Source: Candidatus Didemnitutus sp. (GTDB lineage Bacteria; Verrucomicrobiota; Verrucomicrobiia; Opitutales; Opitutaceae). Taken from it: a stretch of 64,000 bases of DNA. Shown in pieces: positions 6,535-15,556 of the stretch. Made by a program: the position numbers and the translations under genes. The stretch lies in assembly GCA_019634575.1 (NCBI GenBank), contig JAHCAY010000001.1:496001-560000 (forward strand). Direction: 5' to 3'. Positions within the stretch are counted from its first letter, which is position 1. Each line of letters begins with the position of its first letter. Under the pieces are notes generated by a model, which had not been told where the DNA came from, made no database searches, and saw only the letters and a program-made list of their open reading frames with translations.

Positions 6535-8322
6535 TCACGCCTTCGCGGCAACCGCGCGGACGGCAGCGGCGATGACCGCCTCGGCCTCGGCGAGCGGGAC
6601 TTTCTTCACTTCCTTCTCGGCGCGCCACTTCATCTCGATGACGCCCTCCTTGAGGCCCTTGCCACCGACCGTGAGGCGCAACGGGAAACCGAGCAAATCG
6701 GCGTCCTTGAACTTCACGCCGGGACGTTCCGCGCGGTCGTCGATCAACACGTCCGCGCCTGCGGCCTCGGCGGCGGCGGCGAGCTTCTCGGCGACGCTGC
6801 TCGCAGTCGCATCCTGCGGGTCAAGGTTGGTCACCACGACCTGCCACGGCGCGACGGCCCAAGGCCAGATGATGCCGTCGGCGTCGTTCGACTGCTCGAT
6901 GATCGCCTGCAGCGTGCGGCTCACGCCGATGCCGTAGCAGCCCATCACCATCAGGTGCGACTGCTTCTTGTCGTCGGTGTAGACCGCGTTGAACTTCTCG
7001 GAGTATTTCGTGCCAAGCTTGAAGATGTGGCCGACCTCGATGCCGCGGCGGACCTTGAGCGGCTTGCCGGACTTCACATCGGGCTCGCCAACGCGCACGC
7101 GACGGAAATCGCCGAACTTCGTGATCGCGAGATCGCGCGCGACGTTGACGTTGCGCAGGTGGAAACCGTCCTTGTTCGCGCCGGTCGTGCCGTTGCCGAT
7201 GAGACGGATGGCGTGATCGGCGAACACGCCCGCGAGCGCGGACGGATTCTTGATCGTGCCCTTCACCGCACCGAGCGAGCCGGGTTTCGCGCCCAGCACC
7301 GGCTCGATTTCCTCGGGCGTGGCCGGACGCCAGAGCTGGAAGCCGAGCGAGCCGAGCTTCGCCTCCTCGACATCGTCGCAGCCGCGCACGATCACGACGA
7401 ACGGCTTGCCGTCGCCGACGAAGACGAGCGTCTTGCATTGTTTATCGGCGGGCACCGAGTAAGGCGCGGCCTCGAGCGCCGCGATCGTCACGACGCCGGG
7501 CGTGGCGAATTCCTCGATCGCGCCGACCGGTGCCGCGTCGGCCAAATCCGCCGGCACGAGCGCGCTCGTGGCTTTTTCGCGGTTCGCCGCGTAGCCGCTC
7601 TCCTCGTTGTAGATCACGTCGTCGTCGCCGATCTCGGCGGGGACCATGAACTCGTGCGAGAAGCTGCCGCCCATGACGCCGGTGTCGGCCTCGACCGCGA
7701 TCGCGACGATGCCGAGGCGCTTGAAGAACGCTTCGTAGGACGCCTTCATCGCGAGGTAGCTTTTGATCGCGCCGTCGTCGGTCGCGTCGAACGAATACGC
7801 GTCCATCATCACGAACTCGCGCGCGCGCATCAGGCCGTAGCGCGGCCGGATCTCGTTCCGGAACTTCGTGGAGATTTGGTAGAAATTCTTCGGGAGATCG
7901 CGGTAGCTCGTGATCTCGGTCTTCACGAGCGGCGTGACGACCTCCTCGTGTGTCGGGCCGAGGACGAACTCCGGCTCCTTGCTGCGGCCCTTGCCGGCGC
8001 CGGCGTGGTCGACGCGGAACATGATTTCGCGCGCCGCATTCCAGCGCGGACCTTCTTCCCACAGCTCGGCCGGATGCACGTGCGGCATCCAGACCTCGAT
8101 CGCACCCGCGCGCTCGTTTTCAGGCCGCGCCCGCTCCATCTCCTCGCGGCAAATCTGCGAAATCTTCTGCATCACGCGCAGGCCGGCCGGCATGAAGGTG
8201 TAGAGACCGCCGCCGAGCTTGCGCACGAGGCCGGCGCGCACGAGCAGCTTGTGCGAGGCGATCTCGGCGTCCGCCGGGCTCTCTTTGAGCGTGGGAATGA
8301 AAGTCTGCGACCACTTCTTCAT
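6535..8322 (-). CDS. proS: Prolyl-tRNA synthetase, bacterial type
   Basis: 595-residue class II aminoacyl-tRNA synthetase that charges tRNA-Pro. It has the bacterial layout: catalytic core beginning WSQTFIPTLKE with motif 1/2 region LGGGLYTFMPAGLRVMQKI and REFVMMDAYSFD, an inserted editing domain around residues 230-390 (VFVGDGKPFVVIVRGCDDVE), a motif 3 region GCYGIGVSRTLQAIIEQ, and a C-terminal anticodon-binding domain. The ATG at 8322 (MKKWSQ) fits the family; a frame 7 codons longer has no support. Confidence 0.96.
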   Translation of the reverse strand: MKKWSQTFIPTLKESPADAEIASHKLLVRAGLVRKLGGGLYTFMPAGLRVMQKISQICREEMERARPENERAGAIEVWMPHVHPAELWEEGPRWNAAREIMFRVDHAGAGKGRSKEPEFVLGPTHEEVVTPLVKTEITSYRDLPKNFYQISTKFRNEIRPRYGLMRAREFVMMDAYSFDATDDGAIKSYLAMKASYEAFFKRLGIVAIAVEADTGVMGGSFSHEFMVPAEIGDDDVIYNEESGYAANREKATSALVPADLADAAPVGAIEEFATPGVVTIAALEAAPYSVPADKQCKTLVFVGDGKPFVVIVRGCDDVEEAKLGSLGFQLWRPATPEEIEPVLGAKPGSLGAVKGTIKNPSALAGVFADHAIRLIGNGTTGANKDGFHLRNVNVARDLAITKFGDFRRVRVGEPDVKSGKPLKVRRGIEVGHIFKLGTKYSEKFNAVYTDDKKQSHLMVMGCYGIGVSRTLQAIIEQSNDADGIIWPWAVAPWQVVVTNLDPQDATASSVAEKLAAAAEAAGADVLIDDRAERPGVKFKDADLLGFPLRLTVGGKGLKEGVIEMKWRAEKEVKKVPLAEAEAVIAAAVRAVAAKA

Positions 8323-8586
8323 GGGAAACCCGCAACGAAACAACTCCCCCGCCCCCGCGCAATGGAATTTCCCAACCGCACACCGGCGGAGTGCGTTCTA
8401 CCTCGGTCACCCTATCGAAGATGCGCGCCGTCATCGCTGCCGGCGCCAAGCGGCCTCGCACGCCCTGCGCCCTTCCGCCAGTCGCCGCCGTGGACGTCGG
8501 CGACCACCGCGCGCCGCACGACCACGGGCGCGCCTCGCGCAATCCCCGCTTGTCCCCGCAGCGCACCGTGCTTTGCTCGCGCGCTG

Positions 8587-9207
8587 ATGAGCGCCCGCCG
8601 CAACCGCCCCGACCCGAAGCCCTGGTCCATGAAATGGATCGTGCTCGCCATCGTGATCTTCGTGGTCGGCTACACGCTCGTGAACATCTACTACCGGAAG
8701 CCCGGCCCGGCCTTCCGCCCCTACGAGGACATGAACAAGCGCGCCACCACCGCGCGCCTCCTCAACGCCGGCTGGCAAAAACTTCCTGTCGAGCTCACAC
8801 GCCCGGCGAACAAACCCGGTTTCAGCATCGCCGCCTCCGTCGCGCGCGCCGGCGCCGGCCTCGGCACCGAGCTCGAAGCGTCGTTCGCCGAAAAACCACG
8901 CCTCCTCGCCACCATCGACAAGGTCACCGCGCCGACCGAGGTCGCGCGCGGCTCGGCTTACTCCGTGTTCTTCACGGCGAGTTTGTCCGACCAAAGCTAC
9001 CAGGTCGGCCACCTCGAAGCGCTGCTGCGCGGCAACGAGATCGTGCTCATCCCCACGCTCGAGCGCCTGCCGAGCAAATTGCTCAGCCGCTGGGAGGACG
9101 CCGACTATTGCGCGAGCGTGCCGACCGACCGCTTGTCACCGGGTCGTTACACGATCCGACTCGCGGCACACGGACCGGCAGCGCAGTGGACCTTCAACGT
9201 CCGCTGA
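8587..9207 (+). CDS. Membrane-anchored hypothetical protein
   Basis: 206 residues: a short basic N-terminus, one transmembrane segment (MKWIVLAIVIFVVGYTLVNI, residues about 15-34), then a soluble domain, presumably extracytoplasmic, that is rich in beta-prone sequence and ends in RLAAHGPAAQWTFNVR. I do not recognise the family. It is divergent from proS (265-base gap) and lies 39 bases before argA, so it may share a transcript with argA. Confidence 0.65.
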   Translation: MSARRNRPDPKPWSMKWIVLAIVIFVVGYTLVNIYYRKPGPAFRPYEDMNKRATTARLLNAGWQKLPVELTRPANKPGFSIAASVARAGAGLGTELEASFAEKPRLLATIDKVTAPTEVARGSAYSVFFTASLSDQSYQVGHLEALLRGNEIVLIPTLERLPSKLLSRWEDADYCASVPTDRLSPGRYTIRLAAHGPAAQWTFNVR

Positions 9208-9246
9208 CGCGCGGAAGCGCGACGCGCTATTGACGCGCCGGGCGCG

Positions 9247-10575
9247 ATGCCCGAAGAAATGCGCCAAGAAAAAATGTCCACCGGCGCCGACATCAAGCCC
9301 ACCGACCTCCGCGGCATCCTGAAATACGTTCCGCGTTACCAGGATCAGATCTTCGTCATCGCCATCGACGGCGCGATCGTCTCCGACGAGAACTTCGGCA
9401 ACATCCTCCTCGACGTCGCAGTGCTCCGCTCGCTCGGCATCAAGGTCGTCATCGTCCACGGCATCGGCCGCCAGATCGAAGAGCTCTCCGCCCTGCGCAA
9501 AGTCACGATCACCGACTCCATCGGCACCGGCGTCACCGACGCGCCGACGCTCGACCTCGCCATCCGCGCCGCGGGCCGCGTCACGCACCTCGTGCTCGAG
9601 GAGCTTTCGCAGAACAACCTGAAGGCCGCGCTCACCAACGCCGTCCGCTCGGTGCCGCTCGGCATCCTGCGCGGCGTCGACCATCAGCTCACCGGCCGCG
9701 TCGACCGCATCGACAAGGAGTTCCTCCTCCAGCTCATCGGCTCCGGCGTCGTCCCTGTGGTCAACCCCATCGCCTTCGATCGCGACGGCCGCCCGCTGCG
9801 CGTGAACTCCGATCTCCTCGCCGCCGAGATCGCCGAGGTGCTCCAGGCCACGAAGATCATCTTCTTCTCGCCCTGCCGCGGCCTCGAGATCAACGGCACC
9901 TTCAAACAGCAGATCAACGTCGACCTCCTCCGCGATCTCGTCGCCAAAGATCCGGAAGCGATCAACGAGCCCATGCGCTCCAAAGCCGCGCACGCCGTGA
10001 AAGCCATCGAGACCGGCACGCCGCGCGTTCACCTGCTCGACGGCCGCATGATGGACGGCCTGCTGACCGAAATTTTCTCCAACGAAGGCGTCGGCACGCT
10101 CATCCACGGCAACGAATACCAGCAGATCCGCCTCGCCCGCAAAGGCGACGTGCGCGCCATCTACAACCTCACCCGCTCGGCCGTGAAGCGCGAGGAACTC
10201 GTCTTCCGCACCCAGCAGGCGATCGAGAAGAACATCGAGAACTTCTACGTCTACGAGATCGACGAGAACATCATCGCCTGCACCTCCGTCGCGCTCTACC
10301 CGGACAAGTCCGACACCGCCGAGATCGGCTCGGTCTACGTCATGCCTTTCTACCACCACCGCGGCATCGGTCGGAAGATGATCGAGTTCGGCCTCAAGCT
10401 CGCCAAGGAGCGCGGCGCCGAGAAGGTCGTCGCGATGTCGACGCAGGCCTTCACGTTTTTCACCTCGGTCTGCGGCTTCGTCGAAGCCGACAAGGACGCC
10501 CTGCCTGATTCGCGTCTAAAGACTTACGAGGAAAGCGGCCGCAATTCGAAGATTCTGGTCAAGGATCTCGTCTGA
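9247..10575 (+). CDS. argA: N-acetylglutamate synthase (amino-acid kinase plus GNAT)
   Basis: 442 residues, matching the ArgA length (443 in E. coli). The N-terminal amino-acid-kinase-like domain (about 20-290) has VVIVHGIGRQIEEL and VVPVVNPIAFDRDGRPLRVN. The C-terminal GNAT acetyltransferase domain (about 295-442) has the acetyl-CoA loop HHRGIGRKMIEFGL. The enzyme acetylates glutamate with acetyl-CoA, the first step of arginine synthesis. An acetylglutamate kinase would lack the GNAT domain. The start may be 9247 or the internal ATG at 9274, nine codons later. No other arg gene is adjacent. Confidence 0.9.
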   Translation: MPEEMRQEKMSTGADIKPTDLRGILKYVPRYQDQIFVIAIDGAIVSDENFGNILLDVAVLRSLGIKVVIVHGIGRQIEELSALRKVTITDSIGTGVTDAPTLDLAIRAAGRVTHLVLEELSQNNLKAALTNAVRSVPLGILRGVDHQLTGRVDRIDKEFLLQLIGSGVVPVVNPIAFDRDGRPLRVNSDLLAAEIAEVLQATKIIFFSPCRGLEINGTFKQQINVDLLRDLVAKDPEAINEPMRSKAAHAVKAIETGTPRVHLLDGRMMDGLLTEIFSNEGVGTLIHGNEYQQIRLARKGDVRAIYNLTRSAVKREELVFRTQQAIEKNIENFYVYEIDENIIACTSVALYPDKSDTAEIGSVYVMPFYHHRGIGRKMIEFGLKLAKERGAEKVVAMSTQAFTFFTSVCGFVEADKDALPDSRLKTYEESGRNSKILVKDLV

Positions 10576-10593
10576 ATCTCCCGGCGTCGCGTT

Positions 10594-10929
10594 TCAGCGC
10601 AGCGCCGAGAATCGCCCGCCTGCCGCGTCCACTTCGTCGCGGGAGGTGACACGCACGCTCAGCGAAGCCACAGCCGACTCGGGGAATCCCGCGGCGAGCA
10701 TCCGTTTTTTCAGGGCGGACACGAACCGCGCCTGCTCGGTATCCCAAAATGCGCGCCGCTCCGCTTTGCTGCGGCAGACGAGCCACACGAAGAAATCGTC
10801 CGCCTCGCCGCCGCGCGGCGCGACGACCTCATGGTCGATCACTGGACACGCCGAGCCGATCTGCTCGCGCGCCAACGCGTCGAGGCACTCGCCCATTCGC
10901 CGCGTCCACTGACCGGATTCACCCGCCAT
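10594..10929 (-). CDS. Hypothetical protein
   Basis: 111 residues, soluble, no signal peptide. It contains DFFVWLVCRSKAERRAFW and a C-terminal SLSVRVTSRDEVDAAGGRF. I do not recognise it. It lies 13 bases downstream of the FKBP lipoprotein gene and converges with argA (18-base gap), so it is probably the last gene of the FKBP transcript. Confidence 0.6.
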   Translation of the reverse strand: MAGESGQWTRRMGECLDALAREQIGSACPVIDHEVVAPRGGEADDFFVWLVCRSKAERRAFWDTEQARFVSALKKRMLAAGFPESAVASLSVRVTSRDEVDAAGGRFSALR

Positions 10930-10942
10930 CGCCCGCGCCGCG

Positions 10943-11653
10943 TCAGTTGACGCCGAGCAATTCGATTTCGAAAATCAGCGCGGAATTCGGCGGAATCTTG
11001 CCGCCTGAGCGCATTCCATAGCCCAGTGCCGGCGGCAAGTAGACCTTGAACTTGTCGCCGACGGACATGAGCTGCAGCGCCTCGACCCAACCCGGCACGA
11101 ACTGCGTGAGCGGCATCTCGATCGGCTGGCCGCGCTGCACGGACGAATCGAAGACCGTTCCATCGATCAACGTGCCGTGATAGTGCACGCGCACCTTGTC
11201 CGTCGCCTTCGGCTTCGCGCCGCCGAAACCTTTCTTCAGCACCTCGTATTGGAGACCGGAAGCGGTCGTCTTCACGCCGGCGCGCGTCTTGTTCTTGGCC
11301 AGAAAATCGTTCGCCGCCTGGAGATTCACCTTCCCTTGCGCCTCCATCTCGGCGGCGAGCTTGCGCTGGTGTTCCTCGAACGCGGCCTGGATGAGCTTTT
11401 CGTCGAGGCGCGTCTTCTGACCGCCGACCGCGTCCTGCACGCCGGCCGCAAACGCCGCTTGGTCGAACTTTAGCGCCGGTTGCCGCGCGATGTTCGAGCC
11501 GATCTGGTAACCCATGCCGTAGCTCACGCGCTGATCGGCCGTTTCCAAACCTTTGGCGGAAGCCTTGGCATCGGCTTTCTTCTCGCCGCAACCGGCGAGC
11601 GCGAATGTCAGTGCGAGGAGCGAGACGGGAGCGAGCAGCGAGGTCGTCTTCAT
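10943..11653 (-). CDS. FKBP-type peptidyl-prolyl isomerase lipoprotein
   Basis: 236 residues. The signal peptide ends in a lipobox (LAGC, Cys22), so the mature protein is lipid-anchored in the envelope. A helical N-terminal domain (about 35-125) of the FkpA/Mip dimerisation type precedes the C-terminal FKBP domain (about 135-236). That domain has VRVHYHGTLIDGTVFDSS, VPGWVEALQLMSVGDKFKV and GYGMRSGGKIPPNSALIFEI. It should catalyse cis-trans isomerisation of prolyl bonds and assist folding of exported proteins. The start at 11653 places the signal peptide at the N-terminus. Confidence 0.92.
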   Translation of the reverse strand: MKTTSLLAPVSLLALTFALAGCGEKKADAKASAKGLETADQRVSYGMGYQIGSNIARQPALKFDQAAFAAGVQDAVGGQKTRLDEKLIQAAFEEHQRKLAAEMEAQGKVNLQAANDFLAKNKTRAGVKTTASGLQYEVLKKGFGGAKPKATDKVRVHYHGTLIDGTVFDSSVQRGQPIEMPLTQFVPGWVEALQLMSVGDKFKVYLPPALGYGMRSGGKIPPNSALIFEIELLGVN

Positions 11654-11700
11654 GGGAAAACGCGAGCGAACCAACCGCCCGCGGAAAGACAAGCCGCCGT

Positions 11701-12690
11701 TCAACGCGCCTCGGGTGGCAACATCTCGAAGGTGGCCACTTCCTTCACCGTCAGCGGTCGCTCGAGAAACCCGAGTTCGCCGAGCAACTTCAGCTGCGTC
11801 TCGAGTCGCGCCGCCGTGAGCTGGCCCATTTTTTCGCCGCGCGCCGGGTCGCCGAGCACGAGTTGGTAATCCTTCATCGCCTTGATGCTGTAGGCGAAGA
11901 AGTCGTCCGTCAGGTCCGGGCGCGCGGCCTTGATCAGGTTGTTTCCCGGCGTCGGATCGCCGGTCAGGTAATCGGTCCAACCGCGGAGGCTGGCGCGCAC
12001 GAAGCGGCGGACGATGTCGGGATTCTCGATCAGGAATGCATCGCTCGTGAAGATCGCGCGATACGGTTCGTATTCGCCGGGCCGCGCGATCAGCAGCGCT
12101 CCGGCATCGGCGCCCCGTTGCCGCACGAAGAACGGCTCGTTCGTGACGAAGCACTGCTGGATGAACTTCTTGTCGCTCATAAAACGAGCGAGGTCGCCCA
12201 CGAGCGGCTGGATGTTGAAATGGATGCCGAGCTTCTTTTGCGCGAGCTGCAGCCAGATCGAACCGGCGCCCGCCATGATCGTCTTGCCGTCGAGATCGCG
12301 CAGCGAGCGGATCGGATTCTCGGCGTGAAAAAGGATGCCCTGCGCGTCGCGTTGCATCTCCGCCGCCACCATCTTGATCGGCACGCCGCGTCCGACCGCG
12401 ACGATCACGTCGTCGCCGTTCGTCATGCCGAGCTGCGCGCGACCGGTGGCGACGGCGGCCATGACCTGCGCGTTCGGGCCGCCTTTCACGATTTCGACGT
12501 CGAGTCCCTCCGCCGCGTAGTAACCCTTCGCGACCGCCTGGTAATAGCCGCCGTGCTCGGGCTGCGGAAACCAGTCGGTCTGGAAGCGAATCTTGATGCG
12601 GCCGTTGGCGTCGGCCGTGGCGGTTTTCTTGCCGCAGCCCGTGACGAGCACGAGCGAAAGGAGCGCGAGGAGGAGCGTGGAGAGGCGCAT
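11701..12690 (-). CDS. NMT1/THI5-type ABC transporter substrate-binding lipoprotein
   Basis: 329 residues with a lipobox (VTGC, Cys19). The N-terminal motif DWFPQPEHGGYYQAVAKGYY followed by GLDVEI is the signature of the NMT1/THI5/SsuA periplasmic-binding superfamily. In that family ThiY binds formylaminopyrimidine or other pyrimidine precursors, and SsuA or NrtA bind sulfonates or nitrate. It captures a small organic solute for the permease and ATPase encoded directly downstream in the same operon. One base separates it from the permease gene. The exact substrate cannot be read from the sequence. Confidence 0.88.
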   Translation of the reverse strand: MRLSTLLLALLSLVLVTGCGKKTATADANGRIKIRFQTDWFPQPEHGGYYQAVAKGYYAAEGLDVEIVKGGPNAQVMAAVATGRAQLGMTNGDDVIVAVGRGVPIKMVAAEMQRDAQGILFHAENPIRSLRDLDGKTIMAGAGSIWLQLAQKKLGIHFNIQPLVGDLARFMSDKKFIQQCFVTNEPFFVRQRGADAGALLIARPGEYEPYRAIFTSDAFLIENPDIVRRFVRASLRGWTDYLTGDPTPGNNLIKAARPDLTDDFFAYSIKAMKDYQLVLGDPARGEKMGQLTAARLETQLKLLGELGFLERPLTVKEVATFEMLPPEAR

Positions 12691-12691
12691 G

Positions 12692-13486
12692 TCAGTGATC
12701 GTTGCGTTCGAAGGAATCGTGCCAGTGGTGCAGCAATGCCCAATTCAGGAACGACACCGCCGCGACGAACACGAAGCCGAGCAGGCAGCTCGTCAGCGCC
12801 GTCGCGAACAGGGCGGGGATCTTGATCTGGGTGTTGTAGCTGTAGACGAGAAAACCGAGCCCGCCCGACCCACCCGAGGCGTTGCCGACCATGTATTCGC
12901 CGAAGATCGCGCCGATCGGCGCCAGCGTCGCCGCGATGCGCAGCCCCGCCAGATAATACGGCAGCGCCGACGGCATCCGGAGCAGCAGCAGCTCCTGCAC
13001 GCGACTGGCGTTGCACATGCGGAAGAGCGCCACGTGGTTCATGTCGGTCGAAAGCAGCCCCTGCGTCGTGTTCGCCACGATGGGGAAAAACGAGATGAGC
13101 CACGTGATCGTGATGATGCCCGGCATGCCCGGCCCGGCCCACAGCACGATGATCGGCGTCAGCACGATCACCGGAGTCATCTGCAGCACCAGCAGCCACG
13201 GATAGAGCGAGAGGCGCAGCGAGTTCGACACGCCAAGCACCAGCGCCATCGCGAGACCGAGCACCGCCGCGAGCAAAAAACCCGCCGCCGCGCCGAGCGC
13301 CGTGGCGCCCACCGCGGAGATCAACCGCGCTTTCTCGCGCCACGCCGCCTCCAAAATCTCCACTGGCGTCGGCAAAATCCAGCTCTGCAAGCCCGTCGCC
13401 GCGCGCACGGCATACCAGATGGCGAAGAACACCGCGCCAGTCACGACCGGCAGCAGCCACTGCTTAAACAGCGACTCGCGTCTCAT
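12692..13486 (-). CDS. ABC transporter permease (NMT1/taurine-type)
   Basis: 264 residues, with an N-terminal transmembrane helix after a short basic segment and about six helices in all. The central cytoplasmic EAA-type loop reads FRMCNASRVQELLLLRMPSA before LPYYLAGLRIAATLAPIGAI. Members of this permease group (SsuC, TauC, ThiX) form a homodimeric pore. The gene overlaps the ATPase gene by 4 bases (ATGA) and ends 1 base before the binding-protein gene starts, so the three form a tight ATPase-permease-binding protein operon. Confidence 0.9.
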   Translation of the reverse strand: MRRESLFKQWLLPVVTGAVFFAIWYAVRAATGLQSWILPTPVEILEAAWREKARLISAVGATALGAAAGFLLAAVLGLAMALVLGVSNSLRLSLYPWLLVLQMTPVIVLTPIIVLWAGPGMPGIITITWLISFFPIVANTTQGLLSTDMNHVALFRMCNASRVQELLLLRMPSALPYYLAGLRIAATLAPIGAIFGEYMVGNASGGSGGLGFLVYSYNTQIKIPALFATALTSCLLGFVFVAAVSFLNWALLHHWHDSFERNDH

Positions 13487-14259
13487 GCCCGCGCCTCCGT
13501 TTCGACTTCGTGCAGCACGCGCGTCACCTCGTTCACCTTCGCGGCGAACTCCGCCGTCTCGCGCAGCGCCGCGCGCCGCGGATAACCGAACTCCACGCGC
13601 ACTTCGCGATGGATGCGACCGGGATGCGCCGACATCACGACGATCCGATTCGAGAGAAACACCGCCTCCGCCACGGAGTGCGTCACGAACACCGCCGAAA
13701 ACGGCGACTGCTCGCGCAACGTCAGCAACTCCTCGTTCAACCGGTGCCGCGTCATCTCGTCGAGCGCACCGAACGGCTCGTCGAGCAGCAGCAATTCCGG
13801 CGCGAGCGTGAGCGCCCGCGCGATCGACACGCGCATCTTCATGCCGCCCGACAGCTGACGCGGGTAATAATCCCGCACCTTCGCCAACCCGACGAGCTCC
13901 AGGAATTTTTCCGCCTGTGCCGCGCGTTCCGCCTCCGACGCCCGACGCAAGCGCAGCGGTATTTCCACGTTCTGTCGCGCCGTGAGCCACGGCAGCAGCG
14001 TCGCATCCTGGAAAATGAACACCTGGCGGTCGCGCGCCTGCCGCGGTGCCTTGCCGAGCACGCGCACGTCGCCTTCCGTCGTCGGACTCAGTCCCGAGAT
14101 CAGCTTCAACACCGTCGACTTTCCGCAACCGCTCGGCCCGATCAGACTCACGAAATCGTCGCGGGCGATGTCGAGGTCGATCCCATCGAGCACGAGCGGC
14201 CCGTCGCCGTAGCGCTTCCGGACCGAGGCGAGTTTGACGATGGGCGCGGGGCCGTCCAT
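13483..14259 (-). CDS. ABC transporter ATP-binding protein (SsuB/TauB type)
   Basis: 258 residues. Walker A GPSGCGKST, Q-loop region VFIFQDATLLPWLTARQNV, signature LSGGM, Walker B ELLLLDEPFGALD and the switch histidine in VFVTHSVAEAVFLSNRI are all present. The DATLLPWLT-type Q-loop is typical of the nitrate/taurine/sulfonate/thiamine-precursor importers. It powers the importer formed with the two downstream genes. The start ATG at 14259 (MDGPAPIVKLA) gives the family length; longer frames run into the divergent amidase gene region. Confidence 0.92.
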   Translation of the reverse strand: MDGPAPIVKLASVRKRYGDGPLVLDGIDLDIARDDFVSLIGPSGCGKSTVLKLISGLSPTTEGDVRVLGKAPRQARDRQVFIFQDATLLPWLTARQNVEIPLRLRRASEAERAAQAEKFLELVGLAKVRDYYPRQLSGGMKMRVSIARALTLAPELLLLDEPFGALDEMTRHRLNEELLTLREQSPFSAVFVTHSVAEAVFLSNRIVVMSAHPGRIHREVRVEFGYPRRAALRETAEFAAKVNEVTRVLHEVETEARA

Positions 14260-14326
14260 GAAACGGCCAGTGGATACAACCGGAAGCAAAACGCCAGTTC
14301 CTTTGCCCTTCGCCGGCTGGCAAGCC

Positions 14327-15556
14327 ATGGCGCCCGACCTCGCCACGCAGGAAGTCGCCCGCCGTATCGCCGCGCTCCCCTCCCCGCTCCGCTCCGCCGC
14401 GCTGGCTTGGCAGGCCGATGAAGCGCAACTCTCCGCCGCGCTCGCGCGCGACACCGGACCGTTGCGCGGCCTTCCCTACCTTGCCAAGGACCTGTTCGAC
14501 GTCGCGGGCGTGCCCACGCGCGCCGGCTCCGCGTTCTTGGCGGATGTGCGTGCGACGCCCGGCGACAGCGCGCTCGTGCGTCGTCTGCGCGAACAAGGTG
14601 CAGTGCTCGCGGGGAAAACCCACATGGTCGAATTCGCCGCCGGCCTCACCGGCGAAAACCGCACCTACGGCGACTGCCCGCATCCGCGCTTGGCCGATCG
14701 GCTCGCCGGCGGCTCCAGCAGCGGTTCCGCGGCGCTCGTGGCCGCGGGCGTGGCGCCCTTTGCGCTCGGCTCCGACACCGGCGGCTCGGTGCGCGTGCCG
14801 GCGGCGTTCTGCGGGTTGTATGGATTTCGTCTCACGCCGGGCGATGCATTCGTGCGCGACGCTTTTCCACTCTCGCCGACGTGCGACACCGCCGGCTGGT
14901 TCACCGCGTTTCCGCAGGATCTGGCGACCCTGAACCGTGCGTTGCTCGGAGTCGGCGCAGGCGCGGATCGCGCGCCGCGCGGCGGTTTCCTTCGCGCCGG
15001 GAAGATTCTTCCGGGCGTCGATTCCGTGCTCGACGACGCGTGCGCCCGCGCCGCCGCCCAACTGGCCACGCCGCTGGCCGCCGAATGCGAACAGGCTCTG
15101 CTCGCAACCTGGACGAACGCCGTGGACGCCTACACCACGCTCGTCACGCATGAGGCCTTCACGATTCACGAGCCGTGGCTCGGTCGATTTCGCGACCGCT
15201 ACGATCCCGGCATCTGGCAGCGGTTCGTCAAGGCCGGCCAGACCACGCCAGAGCAGCTCGCGGCGGCGCGCGCGATCTTTGCCGTCGTGCGCGAGTCGTT
15301 CAGCGCGTTGTTCCGCGAGATCGATTTTCTCGCTTTGCCTTGCGCGCCGGTGCCCGCGCCGACGAAAGCGCAATGCACGCCCGAGACACGGCGCGCGATC
15401 CTGACGTTCACGGCGCCAGCTTCGCTGGCCGGATTGCCGGTGATGACGGTTCCGGTCGAGCTGCCGAACGGCCTGAGTGCCGGTCTGCAAATCGTTGCAC
15501 CGCGCGTCAGCAGCCCGGTCTTCGAATGGATCCTAGCGCGCTGCGCCGAACAATGA
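14327..15556 (+). CDS. Amidase signature family hydrolase
   Basis: 409 residues from this start. The Ser-cisSer-Lys triad is visible: Lys in AGKTHMVEFA, the middle serine in GGSSSGSAALVAAG, and the nucleophile in GSDTGGSVRVPAAFCG. These enzymes hydrolyse carbon-nitrogen bonds of amides. The absence of gatB/gatC and the short length argue against GatA. A longer reading from ATG 14258 (MKRPVDT) is equally open and would overlap the start codon of the divergent ATPase gene. I prefer 14327 because it leaves a 67-base divergent promoter gap. The 3' end overlaps the convergent amidohydrolase gene by 24 bases. Confidence 0.85.
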   Translation: MAPDLATQEVARRIAALPSPLRSAALAWQADEAQLSAALARDTGPLRGLPYLAKDLFDVAGVPTRAGSAFLADVRATPGDSALVRRLREQGAVLAGKTHMVEFAAGLTGENRTYGDCPHPRLADRLAGGSSSGSAALVAAGVAPFALGSDTGGSVRVPAAFCGLYGFRLTPGDAFVRDAFPLSPTCDTAGWFTAFPQDLATLNRALLGVGAGADRAPRGGFLRAGKILPGVDSVLDDACARAAAQLATPLAAECEQALLATWTNAVDAYTTLVTHEAFTIHEPWLGRFRDRYDPGIWQRFVKAGQTTPEQLAAARAIFAVVRESFSALFREIDFLALPCAPVPAPTKAQCTPETRRAILTFTAPASLAGLPVMTVPVELPNGLSAGLQIVAPRVSSPVFEWILARCAEQ